DNA of 64,000 nucleotides from Acidobacteriota bacterium (GCA_021780315.1 JAJXYY010000047.1:248001-312000), one strand, 5' to 3'; numbered from the stretch's first letter, positions 50,990 through 60,616 are shown. The notes: generated from the sequence alone by a model not told the origin. A program made the numbers and translations.

Positions 50990-52090
50990 TTAGTTCACAA
51001 ACCTGCGCATGCGGACGTTCATGACGATTCCGAGGGCGAGGAAGGTGAAGAGAATCGAGGATCCGCCGTAACTCATGAGCGGAAGCGGGATTCCCGTGAC
51101 TGGCATCAGACCGACGACCATGCCTACGTTGACCGCGATCTGAAAGACGATGACAGCGACGACGCCCATGACAATGAAGGCTCCGGGCAGGTCCGAGGCT
51201 GTTTGAGCGTTTTGGATCAAACGCATCAATATTAGGAAGTATAGCAGCAGGACCCCGACAGCACCGACGAAGCCGTGCTCCTCGCAGAAAGCTGCGAAGA
51301 TGAAATCGGTGTAGGGGATGGGGAGGAAGTCGCCCTGGGTCTGGGTGCCTTGATTGGTTCCTTTGCCCCAGACTCCTCCGGAGCCGACGGCGATGAGGGA
51401 CTGGCGGATCTGGTAGCCGGAGCCGCGGGGGTCGTCTTCGGGGTTCATAAAGCTGGTTAGGCGGGCTTTCTGGTATGGCTTGAGCAGCTTGCCGCTCTTC
51501 CACGCGCCGCCGCCCAGGACGGCAAATACCAGCAGCAGGATAGCTGCCTTGCGGAAGCGGAGGCCGCCCAGAAACAGACCGCAGAGCAGGATGGGGACGT
51601 AGGTGAGCGAGGTGCCGAGGTCAGGCTGGATGAGCACCAGTCCCATGGGGACGCAGACCAGGGCAAAAGTCTTGCCGATGTCGGTCCAGGTGAGTTCCTT
51701 GCCGACGAGACCCCAGAAGAAACGGGCGACAGCGATTATCAGCACCAGTTTGACCCACTCGGAGGGCTGGAAGTGGATGCCACCGGGGAGCTTGATCCAG
51801 CGGCGTGCGCCAAGGACCTTGGTGCCGACGAGTTTGACAGCGACCAGCGAGACGAGGCTGATGCCGTAGGCCCAGGGCACGATGTCGATTAGGGTGTGGT
51901 AATCGATCAGCGAGATGAGAAACATCAGCACCAGGCCGACGAGCAGAAAGCCGATCTGCTTGGTCTCGAAGCCGTGGAACTTGGTGTGGAGGGTGGCGGA
52001 CTTGATCTCCAGCACCGAGATAAGCGAGAGCAGCAGCACGAAGCCGAGCAGAACCCAGTCGAAGTCGCGGTAGGCGGAGAGGCGAGGCAT
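50990..52090 (-). CDS. rodA: Rod shape-determining protein RodA
   Basis: A 366-residue SEDS-family glycosyltransferase that polymerises peptidoglycan for cell elongation together with PBP2. About ten membrane helices are visible. Characteristic parts are GARRWIKLPGGIHFQPSEWVKLVLII, LIQPDLGTSLTYVPILL, the catalytic-loop region SGYQIRQSLIAVGSGGVWGKGTNQGTQTQGDFLPIPYTDFIFAAFCEEHGF, and GIPLPLMSYGGSSI. It is the last gene of the mreC-mreD-mrdA-beta-mannosidase-rodA run. The beta-mannosidase separates it from its usual partner mrdA. Confidence 0.96.
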   Translation of the reverse strand: MPRLSAYRDFDWVLLGFVLLLSLISVLEIKSATLHTKFHGFETKQIGFLLVGLVLMFLISLIDYHTLIDIVPWAYGISLVSLVAVKLVGTKVLGARRWIKLPGGIHFQPSEWVKLVLIIAVARFFWGLVGKELTWTDIGKTFALVCVPMGLVLIQPDLGTSLTYVPILLCGLFLGGLRFRKAAILLLVFAVLGGGAWKSGKLLKPYQKARLTSFMNPEDDPRGSGYQIRQSLIAVGSGGVWGKGTNQGTQTQGDFLPIPYTDFIFAAFCEEHGFVGAVGVLLLYFLILMRLIQNAQTASDLPGAFIVMGVVAVIVFQIAVNVGMVVGLMPVTGIPLPLMSYGGSSILFTFLALGIVMNVRMRRFVN

Positions 52091-52104
52091 GTCTTAGGTC
52101 AAGT

Positions 52105-54762
52105 TTAGTTCAGTTTGGGCGGCGGTGCATTGGCGGCAGCGGCTGGGAAGGCGTCGACCAACGAGGTGATCTTGAGGCTGGTGCGCAGGGCTGTCTCGGT
52201 GAGGGAGGTGGCGATGTGGACGGTGACGGGCTGGTTGGGGAGCAGGTCGAGATAGTTGTCCGAGAAGCCTGAGCTGGAGTCGTCCAGGGTGAGGTAGACG
52301 TCGCGGGCGAGCACCGGTGCAGACAGGGTGAGGTCGAAGCCGCCGGGTGCAGGAGTGAGCTGGCTGCGGATGCTGGCGGCGGGAAGCTGAATCTGCTTGG
52401 TGGGGGCGAGGTAGATGAGGTTGCTGGAGACGGAGTGGCCGTCGACGAGGAGGTCGGCAGTGGCCACGACGGTGTTGAGGGCAATGGGCGCCCTGGCGGA
52501 GATCTCGGTGAGTGGCAGGTTGATATAGGTGGCGCTGGAGAGCGGCGGCAGTTGGACGGGGGTAGTCTGCTCGAGGACGACCGTGCCATCGAAGGTGAGG
52601 ATGCGCAGGTGGAGCTTTGCGGCGACGGGCTGGGTCTTGTCGGAGACGACGTAGACAGCCAGAGTGCCGTTTTCAACGTGGGGCGAGACGAGCAGCGGGC
52701 TATAGAAGCGGCGGGCGTAGTACTGCAGGGCCTTCCAGCGACCGTAGTAGTCGATGGAGGACCAGGAGGCTACGGGCCAGCAGTCGTTGAGCTGCCAGAA
52801 GAGGGAGCCCATGGCGCGGGGGCGGTTGCGGCGAAGGCTCTCGGCGCCGATCTTGATGCCTTCGGCCTGCAGGACCTGGCTGACGTAGAGGAAGGACGGG
52901 AAGTCTCGGGGCTCGGCGTAGTCACGCAGCAGGTAGTCGTGAATGATGGAGTTGCCCTCGTTGTTTTTCTGATGGGAGAGCATGACGGGGGTGAAGATAC
53001 TGGCGCGGTCGGCTGGCGTGGTGAATGCTTCGACAGTTTTCATCTCGGGGAACGACTGGAAGCCGTACTCGCTAACGAAGCGGAAGAAGTGCTGCTCGTA
53101 GTCAGTGAAGGGGACGCGGCCGTGCCAGACGGACCAGTCGTGGGCGTCGCCGGTGGCCTGGGGCTGGCTATTGGCGGCATGTGCGGGGAGGTCATCCTCG
53201 TACTCGCCGCTGGGAGAGCTGGGCCAGTAAGGGGTTTCGGGGTTGAGGCGGGCGACGACGCGGGGGAGGGTATCGTTGAAGAGCAGCAGATAGTCCTGCC
53301 AGATGCGGACGTGACCGTTGGTGTCGAGCCGGGAGGCGATGGCGTTTTTAGCCCAGCCAAGTGACTCTTCGGTCTCGTTGTTGCCGCACCAGAGGACGAT
53401 GCTGGGATGGTTGCGGAGGCGGGTGACCTGGTAGGCGGCCTCCTGAGCGACCTGCTGGCGGAAGTCGTGGGTGCCGGGCTGCCAGTCATTGCCAAACATG
53501 AAGTCCTGCCAGACCATGATGCCGAGTTCGTCGCAGAGCTGGAAGAACTCGGCGGACTCGTAGTAGCCGCCGCCCCAGTTGCGCACCATGTTCATGTTTG
53601 CATCGTGTGCGGACTGGAGGATGCGGCGGTACTGCTCGGTGGTGACGCGGGAGGGAAAGGAGTCGAACGGGATGACATCGGCCCCTTTGGCGAAGATGGG
53701 GATGCCGTTGACGACGAATTCGAAGGAGCGTCCGTACTGGTCGCGGTCGCGGCGCAGGACCACGGAGCGCAGGCCGGTGCGCGTGGTGGTGTGATCCTGT
53801 TCCCTGCCCTGCGTGAGGATGCTGGCGTTGAAGGTGTAGAGGGCCTGATCGCCGTAGCCATTGGGATACCAGAGGGCGGGGTTGGCGATCTCTACGGGAA
53901 GGGTGAGGTGATTCTCGCCGGGGACGAGATCAACAGCCTGTTGGAGCTGGTGCGGCTGTCCGCTGAGTGCGTAGTCAAGCTGGACGGTAGCGTGGGTGGC
54001 GACAGCGGACTGGACGGTCAACTGCGCTTCGACACGGGCGAGACTGGGGGTTATGTCGCGCTGACGGATGTAGAGGTCTTCGATGCGGGCCTGATCCCAG
54101 GACTGGAGATGCACGGGACGCCAGATGCCGCTGGTGACAAAGGTGGGCCCCCAGTCCCAGCCGTACTCATAGGCAGCTTTGCGGAGATAGGACTTGTCGG
54201 GCGCGGGAGTCTGGCCGTGGTACTTGTCGGCGGCGGCGATGCGGGCAGCGACCTGGATGGGCGACGGAAAGACGACAAGAAGTTCGTTGGCGCCAGGCTT
54301 TAGGAAGGGCTTGATATCGACACGCCAGGCACGGAACATATTGTCGGCGGTGAGGAGGAGATGGCCGTTGAGATAGACCTCAGCATAGGCATCCAGTCCG
54401 TCGAAGAGCAGCTCCTGATGATCGCGATGGAGCAGTGCGGGCGTGGCGTCGAGGGTGGTGCGGTACTCCCAGTCGGCGTTCTCGATCCACTGCAGGCGGG
54501 CCTCATTATCGCCGAAGAAGGGGTCGGGGATGAGGTGATTGGCGAGCAGGTCGAGATGGACGTCGCCGGGGACGGTGGCGGATCGCCATAGGGCTGGAAC
54601 GGCAGACGGCGGGGTCTGTTCAGAAGCGGCGCCGGGGACTCGCTGACGGAACTGCCAGCCTGTGTTGAGGTCCGTTGAGACGAGCGGTGCGGCGGAGCCC
54701 GGCACGGTCTGGAGGAGGGTGAAGGCGAGGAAGAGCGACAGGCTGCGCAGGATGGACGGCAT
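52105..54762 (-). CDS. Exported GH2 beta-mannosidase
   Basis: An 885-residue glycoside hydrolase releasing beta-mannose from mannan-derived chains. The signal peptide is residues 1-25. The sugar-binding domain is DLNTGWQFRQR..WRSATVPGDVHLDLL, then NADWEYRTTLDA, LLFDGLDAYAEVYLNGHLLLTADNMFRAWRVD and YLRKAAYEYGWDWGPTFVTSGIWRPV. The catalytic domain shows VRNWGGGYYESAEFFQLCDELGIMVWQDFMF, the acid/base Glu in WCGNNETEES, and the nucleophile Glu in FVSEYGFQSFPE. FWQLNDCWPVASWS and C-terminal beta-domains follow. ATG 54762 is used; a TTG precedes it. Its place inside the rod-shape gene run is unusual. Confidence 0.93.
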   Translation of the reverse strand: MPSILRSLSLFLAFTLLQTVPGSAAPLVSTDLNTGWQFRQRVPGAASEQTPPSAVPALWRSATVPGDVHLDLLANHLIPDPFFGDNEARLQWIENADWEYRTTLDATPALLHRDHQELLFDGLDAYAEVYLNGHLLLTADNMFRAWRVDIKPFLKPGANELLVVFPSPIQVAARIAAADKYHGQTPAPDKSYLRKAAYEYGWDWGPTFVTSGIWRPVHLQSWDQARIEDLYIRQRDITPSLARVEAQLTVQSAVATHATVQLDYALSGQPHQLQQAVDLVPGENHLTLPVEIANPALWYPNGYGDQALYTFNASILTQGREQDHTTTRTGLRSVVLRRDRDQYGRSFEFVVNGIPIFAKGADVIPFDSFPSRVTTEQYRRILQSAHDANMNMVRNWGGGYYESAEFFQLCDELGIMVWQDFMFGNDWQPGTHDFRQQVAQEAAYQVTRLRNHPSIVLWCGNNETEESLGWAKNAIASRLDTNGHVRIWQDYLLLFNDTLPRVVARLNPETPYWPSSPSGEYEDDLPAHAANSQPQATGDAHDWSVWHGRVPFTDYEQHFFRFVSEYGFQSFPEMKTVEAFTTPADRASIFTPVMLSHQKNNEGNSIIHDYLLRDYAEPRDFPSFLYVSQVLQAEGIKIGAESLRRNRPRAMGSLFWQLNDCWPVASWSSIDYYGRWKALQYYARRFYSPLLVSPHVENGTLAVYVVSDKTQPVAAKLHLRILTFDGTVVLEQTTPVQLPPLSSATYINLPLTEISARAPIALNTVVATADLLVDGHSVSSNLIYLAPTKQIQLPAASIRSQLTPAPGGFDLTLSAPVLARDVYLTLDDSSSGFSDNYLDLLPNQPVTVHIATSLTETALRTSLKITSLVDAFPAAAANAPPPKLN

Positions 54763-54864
54763 CAATTGACCCCAGGAAAGCTGCGAGGATGATAACGATA
54801 TCGGGGCCGCTTAGGGAAGGGTTTTATTGTGGGGCGAAGCTATAGTGAGAAGCTGCAACGCCAC

Positions 54865-56817
54865 TTAGTTGGCGGGGGTGGCGGCGGTGGTGGAGATGGT
54901 CGAGACCTGGGTGGGCGTGGGGGACACGGTGGCAGGCCTGGGGGTCTCGGCGATGCGTAGGTTGTTAGCGCGCTTGCGCTGTTTTTCGACAAAGGCGTCG
55001 ATGACCTGAGCGCCGAGTTTGGCGGAGTTGGCACCCCAGTCGCCGTTCTCCCACAGTACGGCGACGACGATGTCGGGATTGCGGCGCGGCGCCATACCGA
55101 CGAACCAGGCGTTGGGAACCGTCTTGTGGCCGCCACCGCTGCGGGCGAGGGCGTCGTGACTCATAACCTGCGCGGTGCCGGTTTTGCCGGCGAAGTCGAT
55201 GCCTTCGAGGTGCGAGGCTCCGGCGGTGCCGGTGATGGTGGTCTCGGCCATGGCATCGGTAATGATCTGCCAGTTGGCGGGAGAGAGGGGGATGGTCTTT
55301 TCGCCGGAGCCTGAGAAAGTGTCGTGGATGGCGGAGAGCTGGTCGGCGGGGACTTCGTCGGGGAAGACGATATGTGGCCGGTGGAGGACACCTCCGGAGG
55401 CGATGCCTCCAATGGCCCGGGCAAGCTGGATGGGAGTGGCGGCGACCGCGCCCTGCCCAATGCCAACGGAGATCACCTCACCGGCATACCATTTCTCGTG
55501 GAAGGTCTTGAGCTTCCAGGCGGTGGAGGGCATGGTGCCGGAGGCCTCGTCGGGCAGATCGATGCCAGTGCGTTGGGAGAAGCCGAGCGAAGTGGCGTAC
55601 CGGGCTATAGTGTCGATGCCGAGCTTGTTGGCAAGGGTGTAGTAGAAGGTGTCGCAGGACCAGGGGATGGCGTGCTCGATATCGACCATGCCGTGGTGTT
55701 TGTCACAGGCGAAGAAGTGTCCGTAGAAGGTGGCACCGCCGTTACATTCGACGTGCAGATTCTGCGCTTCATTTTCTTCGAGCCCGGCGAGGGACATGAT
55801 GATCTTGAAGGTGCTTCCGGGTGCGAGTTGCGCCTGGGTGGCCTTGTTCAGAAGTGGATGATCGGGGTTATTGAGGATCTCGTTCCAGTAGCTTCTGGTG
55901 AGGCGCACGGAGAACTGGTTGGGGTCGAAGGTGGGGCGGGAGGCGAGAGCGAGGATCTCGCCCGTGTGAGGATCGAGCGCGACGATAGCGCCGATCTTGC
56001 CTTCCAGTGCCTTCTCGGCAGCCATCTGGATGTCGAGATCGATGGTGAGCTTGAGGTCCTGACCAGGGATGGCAAGCTCCTGGCCGAGGGCACCGACCTC
56101 CTTGCCGTGGGAGTTGACGATGACATCGCGGGAGCCGTCTTTGCCGCGCAGGATGGCGTCGTAGGTCTGCTCGACACCGGAGCGGCCGACGACGTCGCCG
56201 GGCTGGTAGAAGGCATAGCGGGAGTCGTTGTTGAGCATCTGCTCCGAGACCTCGCCGACGTAGCCGATGAGGTGTGCGGCGAAGCCATCGCGGGGGTAGA
56301 GACGGCGCTGCTCGTCGAGGGTCTGGAGCTCGGGGAGTTCGTTGCGATGAGCCTCGATGAAGGCCTGCTCGTCGGGCGTGATGTCCTGCTTGAGCGGGAT
56401 GGGCTGGTACTTTGGTGCGGTCTGGTAACGGCGCAGGGTGGACTGAATCTGATCGATGGGCAGGTGGAGGCCCTGGGAGATGAGCGGGAGATCGACGTTG
56501 AGGTCTTTGACCTGTTCGCGCAGCAGATAGCAGGAGACGGAGGGATAGTTGTCGACGAGCAGGCGGCCTTCGCGATCGAAGAGGCGGCCACGCGGGGCGA
56601 GGACGGGGACCTTGCGGACGCGGTTGGCTTCGGCCAGGACGCGGTAGTCGTCGGCGCTGACGATCTGCAACCGCCAGAGGCCGGCGAGCAGTACGGCAAG
56701 GATGATGGCGACCACATACTGGGCAGCGGAGAGCTTGCTGGGCGCGAGCTTCTCTTCGCGGCTGAGGGAGCCGGTGGAGGGTGTCTCGGGATGGGGAGCG
56801 AGATCCATGCTGGTCAT
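54865..56817 (-). CDS. mrdA: Penicillin-binding protein 2 (elongation transpeptidase)
   Basis: A 650-residue inner-membrane-anchored transpeptidase of cell elongation. The anchor is VVAIILAVLLAGLWRLQIV. The pedestal region has RVRKVPVLAPRGRLFDREGRLLVDNYPS. In the catalytic domain, SxxK is APGSTFKII (near residue 330), SxN is SCDTFYYTLANKLG-like, and KTG is FAGKTGTAQVM, near residue 545. The Pro/Thr-rich C-terminal tail is short. It partners with RodA. mreD starts upstream with a gap of about 40 bases. Confidence 0.94.
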   Translation of the reverse strand: MTSMDLAPHPETPSTGSLSREEKLAPSKLSAAQYVVAIILAVLLAGLWRLQIVSADDYRVLAEANRVRKVPVLAPRGRLFDREGRLLVDNYPSVSCYLLREQVKDLNVDLPLISQGLHLPIDQIQSTLRRYQTAPKYQPIPLKQDITPDEQAFIEAHRNELPELQTLDEQRRLYPRDGFAAHLIGYVGEVSEQMLNNDSRYAFYQPGDVVGRSGVEQTYDAILRGKDGSRDVIVNSHGKEVGALGQELAIPGQDLKLTIDLDIQMAAEKALEGKIGAIVALDPHTGEILALASRPTFDPNQFSVRLTRSYWNEILNNPDHPLLNKATQAQLAPGSTFKIIMSLAGLEENEAQNLHVECNGGATFYGHFFACDKHHGMVDIEHAIPWSCDTFYYTLANKLGIDTIARYATSLGFSQRTGIDLPDEASGTMPSTAWKLKTFHEKWYAGEVISVGIGQGAVAATPIQLARAIGGIASGGVLHRPHIVFPDEVPADQLSAIHDTFSGSGEKTIPLSPANWQIITDAMAETTITGTAGASHLEGIDFAGKTGTAQVMSHDALARSGGGHKTVPNAWFVGMAPRRNPDIVVAVLWENGDWGANSAKLGAQVIDAFVEKQRKRANNLRIAETPRPATVSPTPTQVSTISTTAATPAN

Positions 56818-56857
56818 CAGTAGTCCGTTTTCAGTGTAGACGGAGTGTGGTGGTGGT

Positions 56858-57382
56858 TTATTCGGTGCGTTTGGCTTGGTCTAGCAGTAAAAAGATGGGG
56901 ACGGCTACGATGGTGTTGACTATGGCGCGGGTAAGTTCATGGAACCAAAGGAGATGGAAGCCGGGAAGGCCGAGGAGGCGGCGATTGATGAGGAAGAGGA
57001 GGATGCTGGAGAGGAGAGAGAAGCCAAAGTTCATCAGGATACGGGTGGAAAGGTTCTCTACATCGACCTGAACTCCAATGCTTGCAGCGATATAGCCGAT
57101 TACGGTTTTGGCGATGCCGTTGACGCCGATGGGTTGGTTGGTGAGTGCGTCCTGGAGGAGGCCGATGGTGGCTCCGGTGAGGGCTCCGGCGATGGGGGAG
57201 CGGCGGGAGACGGCGAAGAAGATGGTGACGATGAGCGGGAGATCGAGGATGGCGAGGCGAGGAAGTGGTTTAGGCAGAAGGGCTTGCAGGATGATGGCGG
57301 CGAGCGGGACGAGCAGCGACACGGCTGGGTGGAAGCTGTGCTGCTCGAGTTCTCGGCGGGAGGTGTAGCTGCGGGTGGGCAT
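56858..57382 (-). CDS. mreD: Rod shape-determining protein MreD
   Basis: A 174-residue membrane protein with five or six hydrophobic segments (HPAVSLLVPLAAIILQALLP, LAILDLPLIVTIFFAV, GALTGATIGLLQDALTNQPIGVNGIAKTVIGYIAASIGVQV, FGFSLLSSILLFLIN, LTRAIVNTIVAVPIFLLLDQ). The phrase GALTGATIGLLQDALT..IGVNGIAKTVIGY is the MreD signature. It links MreC to the PBP2/RodA complex. Only 3 bases separate it from the mreC stop. Confidence 0.92.
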   Translation of the reverse strand: MPTRSYTSRRELEQHSFHPAVSLLVPLAAIILQALLPKPLPRLAILDLPLIVTIFFAVSRRSPIAGALTGATIGLLQDALTNQPIGVNGIAKTVIGYIAASIGVQVDVENLSTRILMNFGFSLLSSILLFLINRRLLGLPGFHLLWFHELTRAIVNTIVAVPIFLLLDQAKRTE

Positions 57383-57385
57383 GTT

Positions 57386-58678
57386 TTAGGGGTTTGGCTG
57401 GGCGGTGTTGGTGGTGGGAGATTTTGGGGATTTTTGTGGTGCAGAAGCTGGAGAATTCGTGGTGTCGGATGGTGTTTGGGTGGTGATGGAATGATTGGCC
57501 GCTCCGGGGGTGAGATCGGCGGCGGGCGGAGTTGATCCGGGGGTGTAGCGGTCGGGGTGAAGGGTGGGGGTGGGACGGGGTACGACAGCCGAAAGAGGTG
57601 CGGCGGGCGTGCCGGGGGCGTTGGGGGTGGTGGCGGCTGGCGCGGAGTTGTCGTGGAGGCTGGGGAGGCGGTCGGCGACGATTTCGGCGGCGGACTTGGC
57701 GTCTTCGATGGCCTTGAGGTCGGCGGCGCGGGCGGCGGCGGCCTGGGCTTGGGCGGCCTGGGCTTGGGCGGCCTGGGCTTCGGCGGTGGCGAGGCCGAGG
57801 TTCAGGTCCTGCTGGGCCTGCAGGGGGAGCGTGGGTTGGGTTCCGGTGATGACGAGGACCTCTTCGAGTTGGGAGAGGTTGGCGGCGGGGTGGAGTTGGA
57901 TGGTGGTGTAGGGCTGGTGGTCGGGGTCGGGGGCGATGGTCTCGATGGTGCCGACGGGGAGGCCGCGGGGGTAGACCTGGTCTCCGCCGGAGGTGAGGAC
58001 GGTTTCGCCGGGCTTGATGCGGGAGTCGGCGGTGAGGTTGTTGATGACGATGCGTCCGTTGGTGGTGCCGCGGAGGATGGCTCGGATGCGGGTGCTGGCG
58101 AGCAGGACTCCGGCTCCGGAGGTCTGGTCGTTGATGAGCAGTACCTGGGCGGTGTGGGGGAAGACGTCGCGGAGTTTGCCGACGATGCCGTCGGGGGTGA
58201 TGACGGCCTGGTCAGACTTGAGGCCGTCGGCGGCGCCTTTGTCGATGTAGAGGACGCGGGAGAAGTCGGAGCCGCTGGTGCCGATGACCTGGGCGGCGAC
58301 GGTGGAGGTGACGTAGTGCTGCTGGAAGTTGAGCAGGGCCTGAAGGCGATGGCCCTGGATGGCGTCCTGGGCGATGGCCGCCTGCTGGACGCGCATGTCG
58401 GCGATCTGCTGCTGGAGTTCGGCGTTCTGCTGGCGGACGTGACGGAGGTCGAGGTAGTTGGACCAGCCTCCGCGGAGGGTGTGGCCGATGGTGAGGAAGA
58501 AGCGCTCAAAGGGCGAGACGGCGGAGACGGCCCAGTAGCGAACGAGCGAGACGGACGGAGCGTCGGGCGCGGAGGCGGCGACGGGGCGGCGGACCTGGAC
58601 GGCAAGGCCGATGGTCTGCGCGAGCAGCAGCGCGATGAGGACCAGCGAGTTTTTGTAGCGAACGAAGAAGGAGTCCAT
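57386..58678 (-). CDS. mreC: Rod shape-determining protein MreC
   Basis: A 430-residue bitopic periplasmic scaffold of the elongasome. The membrane anchor is YKNSLVLIALLLAQTIGLAVQV. Next comes a coiled coil (LRHVRQQNAELQQQIADMRVQQAAIAQDAIQGHRLQALLNFQ) and the beta-domain with VAAQVIGTSGSDFSRVLYIDKGAADGLKSDQAVITPDGIVGKLRDVFPHTAQVLLINDQTSGAGVLLASTRIRA. After about residue 285 an Ala/Gln-rich helix (TAEAQAAQAQAAQAQAAAARA) and a long Pro/Thr-rich tail extend it beyond the usual ~300 residues. It is the first gene of the operon; mreB is not adjacent. Confidence 0.94.
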   Translation of the reverse strand: MDSFFVRYKNSLVLIALLLAQTIGLAVQVRRPVAASAPDAPSVSLVRYWAVSAVSPFERFFLTIGHTLRGGWSNYLDLRHVRQQNAELQQQIADMRVQQAAIAQDAIQGHRLQALLNFQQHYVTSTVAAQVIGTSGSDFSRVLYIDKGAADGLKSDQAVITPDGIVGKLRDVFPHTAQVLLINDQTSGAGVLLASTRIRAILRGTTNGRIVINNLTADSRIKPGETVLTSGGDQVYPRGLPVGTIETIAPDPDHQPYTTIQLHPAANLSQLEEVLVITGTQPTLPLQAQQDLNLGLATAEAQAAQAQAAQAQAAAARAADLKAIEDAKSAAEIVADRLPSLHDNSAPAATTPNAPGTPAAPLSAVVPRPTPTLHPDRYTPGSTPPAADLTPGAANHSITTQTPSDTTNSPASAPQKSPKSPTTNTAQPNP

Positions 58679-58777
58679 GCCCTGCTTCTATTATCGGCGA
58701 GATGGGCGGCGGTGTGGAAAAAGGGATGGTTGACGGGTTAGGGTCGTGCGGGGGGTGGGGCGGGATGGGGATTTGGC

Positions 58778-58823
58778 CACGAAGGCGGCTTGCAGGATTT
58801 CCCTGCAAGCATTTGCCTTCGTG
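58778..58823. terminator. Nested hairpin after the old-yellow-enzyme gene
   Basis: An inner stem GCTTGCAGG / CCTGCAAGC (loop ATTTC) lies inside an outer stem CACGAAGGC / GCCTTCGTG, in the space between the oxidoreductase gene end and the mreC start. No T-tract follows on the minus strand. It may be a transcript-end structure or a dispersed repeat. Confidence 0.5.
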
Positions 58824-58922
58824 CGCTTGATGAGTGACTGGCCTGACGCAGGCATTCGTGATGCATTGCCCTGGTGGGGAGAAACGAGCAGACGGAGCAA
58901 GGTCATTTTCAGGCTGCAGGGT

Positions 58923-60002
58923 TCAGGTGAGCGCGGGATAGCTGGTGTAGCCGACTGCGTCTCCACCGTAGAAAGTGGTTGGGTCGGGTTCATTGAGAGT
59001 TGCTCCGAGTTTTAGCCGCTTTGGCAGATCCGGATTGGCCAGAAAGGCGCGTCCGTAGGCGACCGCGTCGGCATGTCCGTTACTCAATGCTTCCTCTCCC
59101 GTGAGTCCGTCATATCCACCGTTCACGACGTAGAGACCTTTCCACTGTGTTCTCAGGTGAGCCGACATGGCGAGATCCTCCTCGCTGCTTCCTTTGCTGT
59201 TCTGCGCCGTTTCAACGACGTGGAGGTACGCGAGACCGTAGTTGTTCAGTCGATCGACCGCGATGGAGAAGGTTTCCATTGGGTTTTCATCCGTCATATC
59301 GTTGAAGCCGCCCGTTGGCGAGATGCGTACACCCACCTGTCCGCTATCCCATACTTCCAGGACGCGCTCCACTGTCTCCGTGAGAAAGCGGACTCGATTG
59401 GCCGCAACGCCTCCGTACTCATCGGTTCGCTGATTGGTTCCTGTTTTGAGAAATTGATCGATCAAGTATCCATTTGCCGCATGAATCTCAACTCCGTCAA
59501 AGCCAGCATCTTTGGCGTTGGCGGCTGCGCGTCGAAAGTCGTCCAAGGTTTCTTTGATCCCGCTGGCGGTCAAGGCAACCGGCTCGGAAACAGGTGCCAT
59601 ACCCGTGGCAATCAGGGTCTGGCTATTGGCGCGGATTGCGGAGGGAGCGACTGGCTGTGCATGGTTGGGCAACAAGGACGTGTGAGAGATTCGTCCGACA
59701 TGCCACAACTGCAGGAAGATTCGGCCTCCGCTCTGATGAACGGCGTCGACGATTCGGCTCCACGTCTGGACCTGTTCTCTGGAATGAATTCCCGGGGTAT
59801 TGAGGTAGCCTTTGCCCATCGGCGAGATCTGGGTTGCCTCGGTCACGATGAGTCCAGCCGAAGCGCGTTGTGTGTAGTAGGTCGTCGCGAGTTCGCTCGG
59901 CACGCCATCGGCGTGTGCGCGGTTGCGGGTAAGGGGCGCCATGAATACGCGATTTGCCAGGACCAAAGATCCAAGCTGGACGGGGTCGAAGAGGGTAGCC
60001 AT
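58923..60002 (-). CDS. Old yellow enzyme family oxidoreductase (NemA-like)
   Basis: A 359-residue FMN enzyme reducing electrophilic alkenes, N-ethylmaleimide or nitro compounds with NAD(P)H. Recognised parts: FDPVQLGSLVLANRVFMAPLTRNRA, FLQLWHVGRISHTSLLP, the substrate pair in VEIHAANGYLIDQFLKTGTNQRTDEYGG, VGVRISPTGGFNDM, and the flavin-binding C-terminus VVNGGYDG and AVAYGRAFLANPDLPKRL. The order matches the class I OYE of proteobacterial NemA. It lies 114 bases after the small membrane protein gene and probably shares its promoter, controlled by the TetR regulator. Confidence 0.93.
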   Translation of the reverse strand: MATLFDPVQLGSLVLANRVFMAPLTRNRAHADGVPSELATTYYTQRASAGLIVTEATQISPMGKGYLNTPGIHSREQVQTWSRIVDAVHQSGGRIFLQLWHVGRISHTSLLPNHAQPVAPSAIRANSQTLIATGMAPVSEPVALTASGIKETLDDFRRAAANAKDAGFDGVEIHAANGYLIDQFLKTGTNQRTDEYGGVAANRVRFLTETVERVLEVWDSGQVGVRISPTGGFNDMTDENPMETFSIAVDRLNNYGLAYLHVVETAQNSKGSSEEDLAMSAHLRTQWKGLYVVNGGYDGLTGEEALSNGHADAVAYGRAFLANPDLPKRLKLGATLNEPDPTTFYGGDAVGYTSYPALT

Positions 60003-60116
60003 TTTTGTGCTCCAGTAGTTTTGCGAGTTGGTGGATTACTGCTCAGACGGCAGCGGTAACGGACTCATCAGGTAGAACACGGCAGCCGCGCACTCTGACG
60101 AACCAGGGTTTGAACT

Positions 60117-60557
60117 CTATGGATGAGGCGTATCGCCAGTGTTCTCTGCCCGCCACTCCTTCCAAATACCAAAGGCAGTGAGCAGACCGAGGAGGAGAAC
60201 GACGACGGGAATTACAGGAGGTTTGATGCCGAGAGGAAGAACGCTGGCAGGGACCCCGGGCTGGAGGTGGACATAAATTGCCACGCCCATCTGAGTGAAC
60301 AGGATCGAACATGCGAGTAGCAGGAGCAGGTCTCTACTTTTTGGGCTCAATGTTTTCCAGAGCCAAGGGAGGAGGAAGAGGGTGCCCGTAATCATTTCCG
60401 TCACTTTCCCCGCGATGATCGCCACGTGGGGCAGATGACTTTGTTGAATCTGGATATCGAACCATCCACTGATTGGCGGAAAGAATTTAAGGAATCCGAA
60501 CAGGAACATCCAAACTCCGAGGAACAGCGATAAAGGCTTGATCAGGCGACGTGACAT
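60117..60557 (-). CDS. DoxX-like small membrane protein
   Basis: A 146-residue protein with four membrane helices (LIKPLSLFLGVWMFLFGFLKFF, HVAIIAGKVTEMITGTLFLLPWLW, DLLLLLACSILFTQMGVAIYVHL, KPPVIPVVVLLLGLLTAFGIW). The layout recalls the DoxX-like family. It is the first gene behind the divergent promoter region, upstream of the old yellow enzyme gene, so it probably belongs to the same stress-responsive operon. Function unknown. Confidence 0.75.
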   Translation of the reverse strand: MSRRLIKPLSLFLGVWMFLFGFLKFFPPISGWFDIQIQQSHLPHVAIIAGKVTEMITGTLFLLPWLWKTLSPKSRDLLLLLACSILFTQMGVAIYVHLQPGVPASVLPLGIKPPVIPVVVLLLGLLTAFGIWKEWRAENTGDTPHP

Positions 60558-60596
60558 TTTTTCCTTTCACTTTCGAGATTTTCGAGTCCGGCTATC

Positions 60597-60616
60597 AAGA
60601 CAGACAGGTCTGTCTT
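60597..60616. promoter_or_regulatory. TetR operator 1
   Basis: AAGACAGAC, AG, GTCTGTCTT: a perfect 9-base inverted repeat in the divergent promoter region. Its centre lies 35 bases from that of operator 2. It resembles NemR-type sites next to nemA-like genes. Confidence 0.75.
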
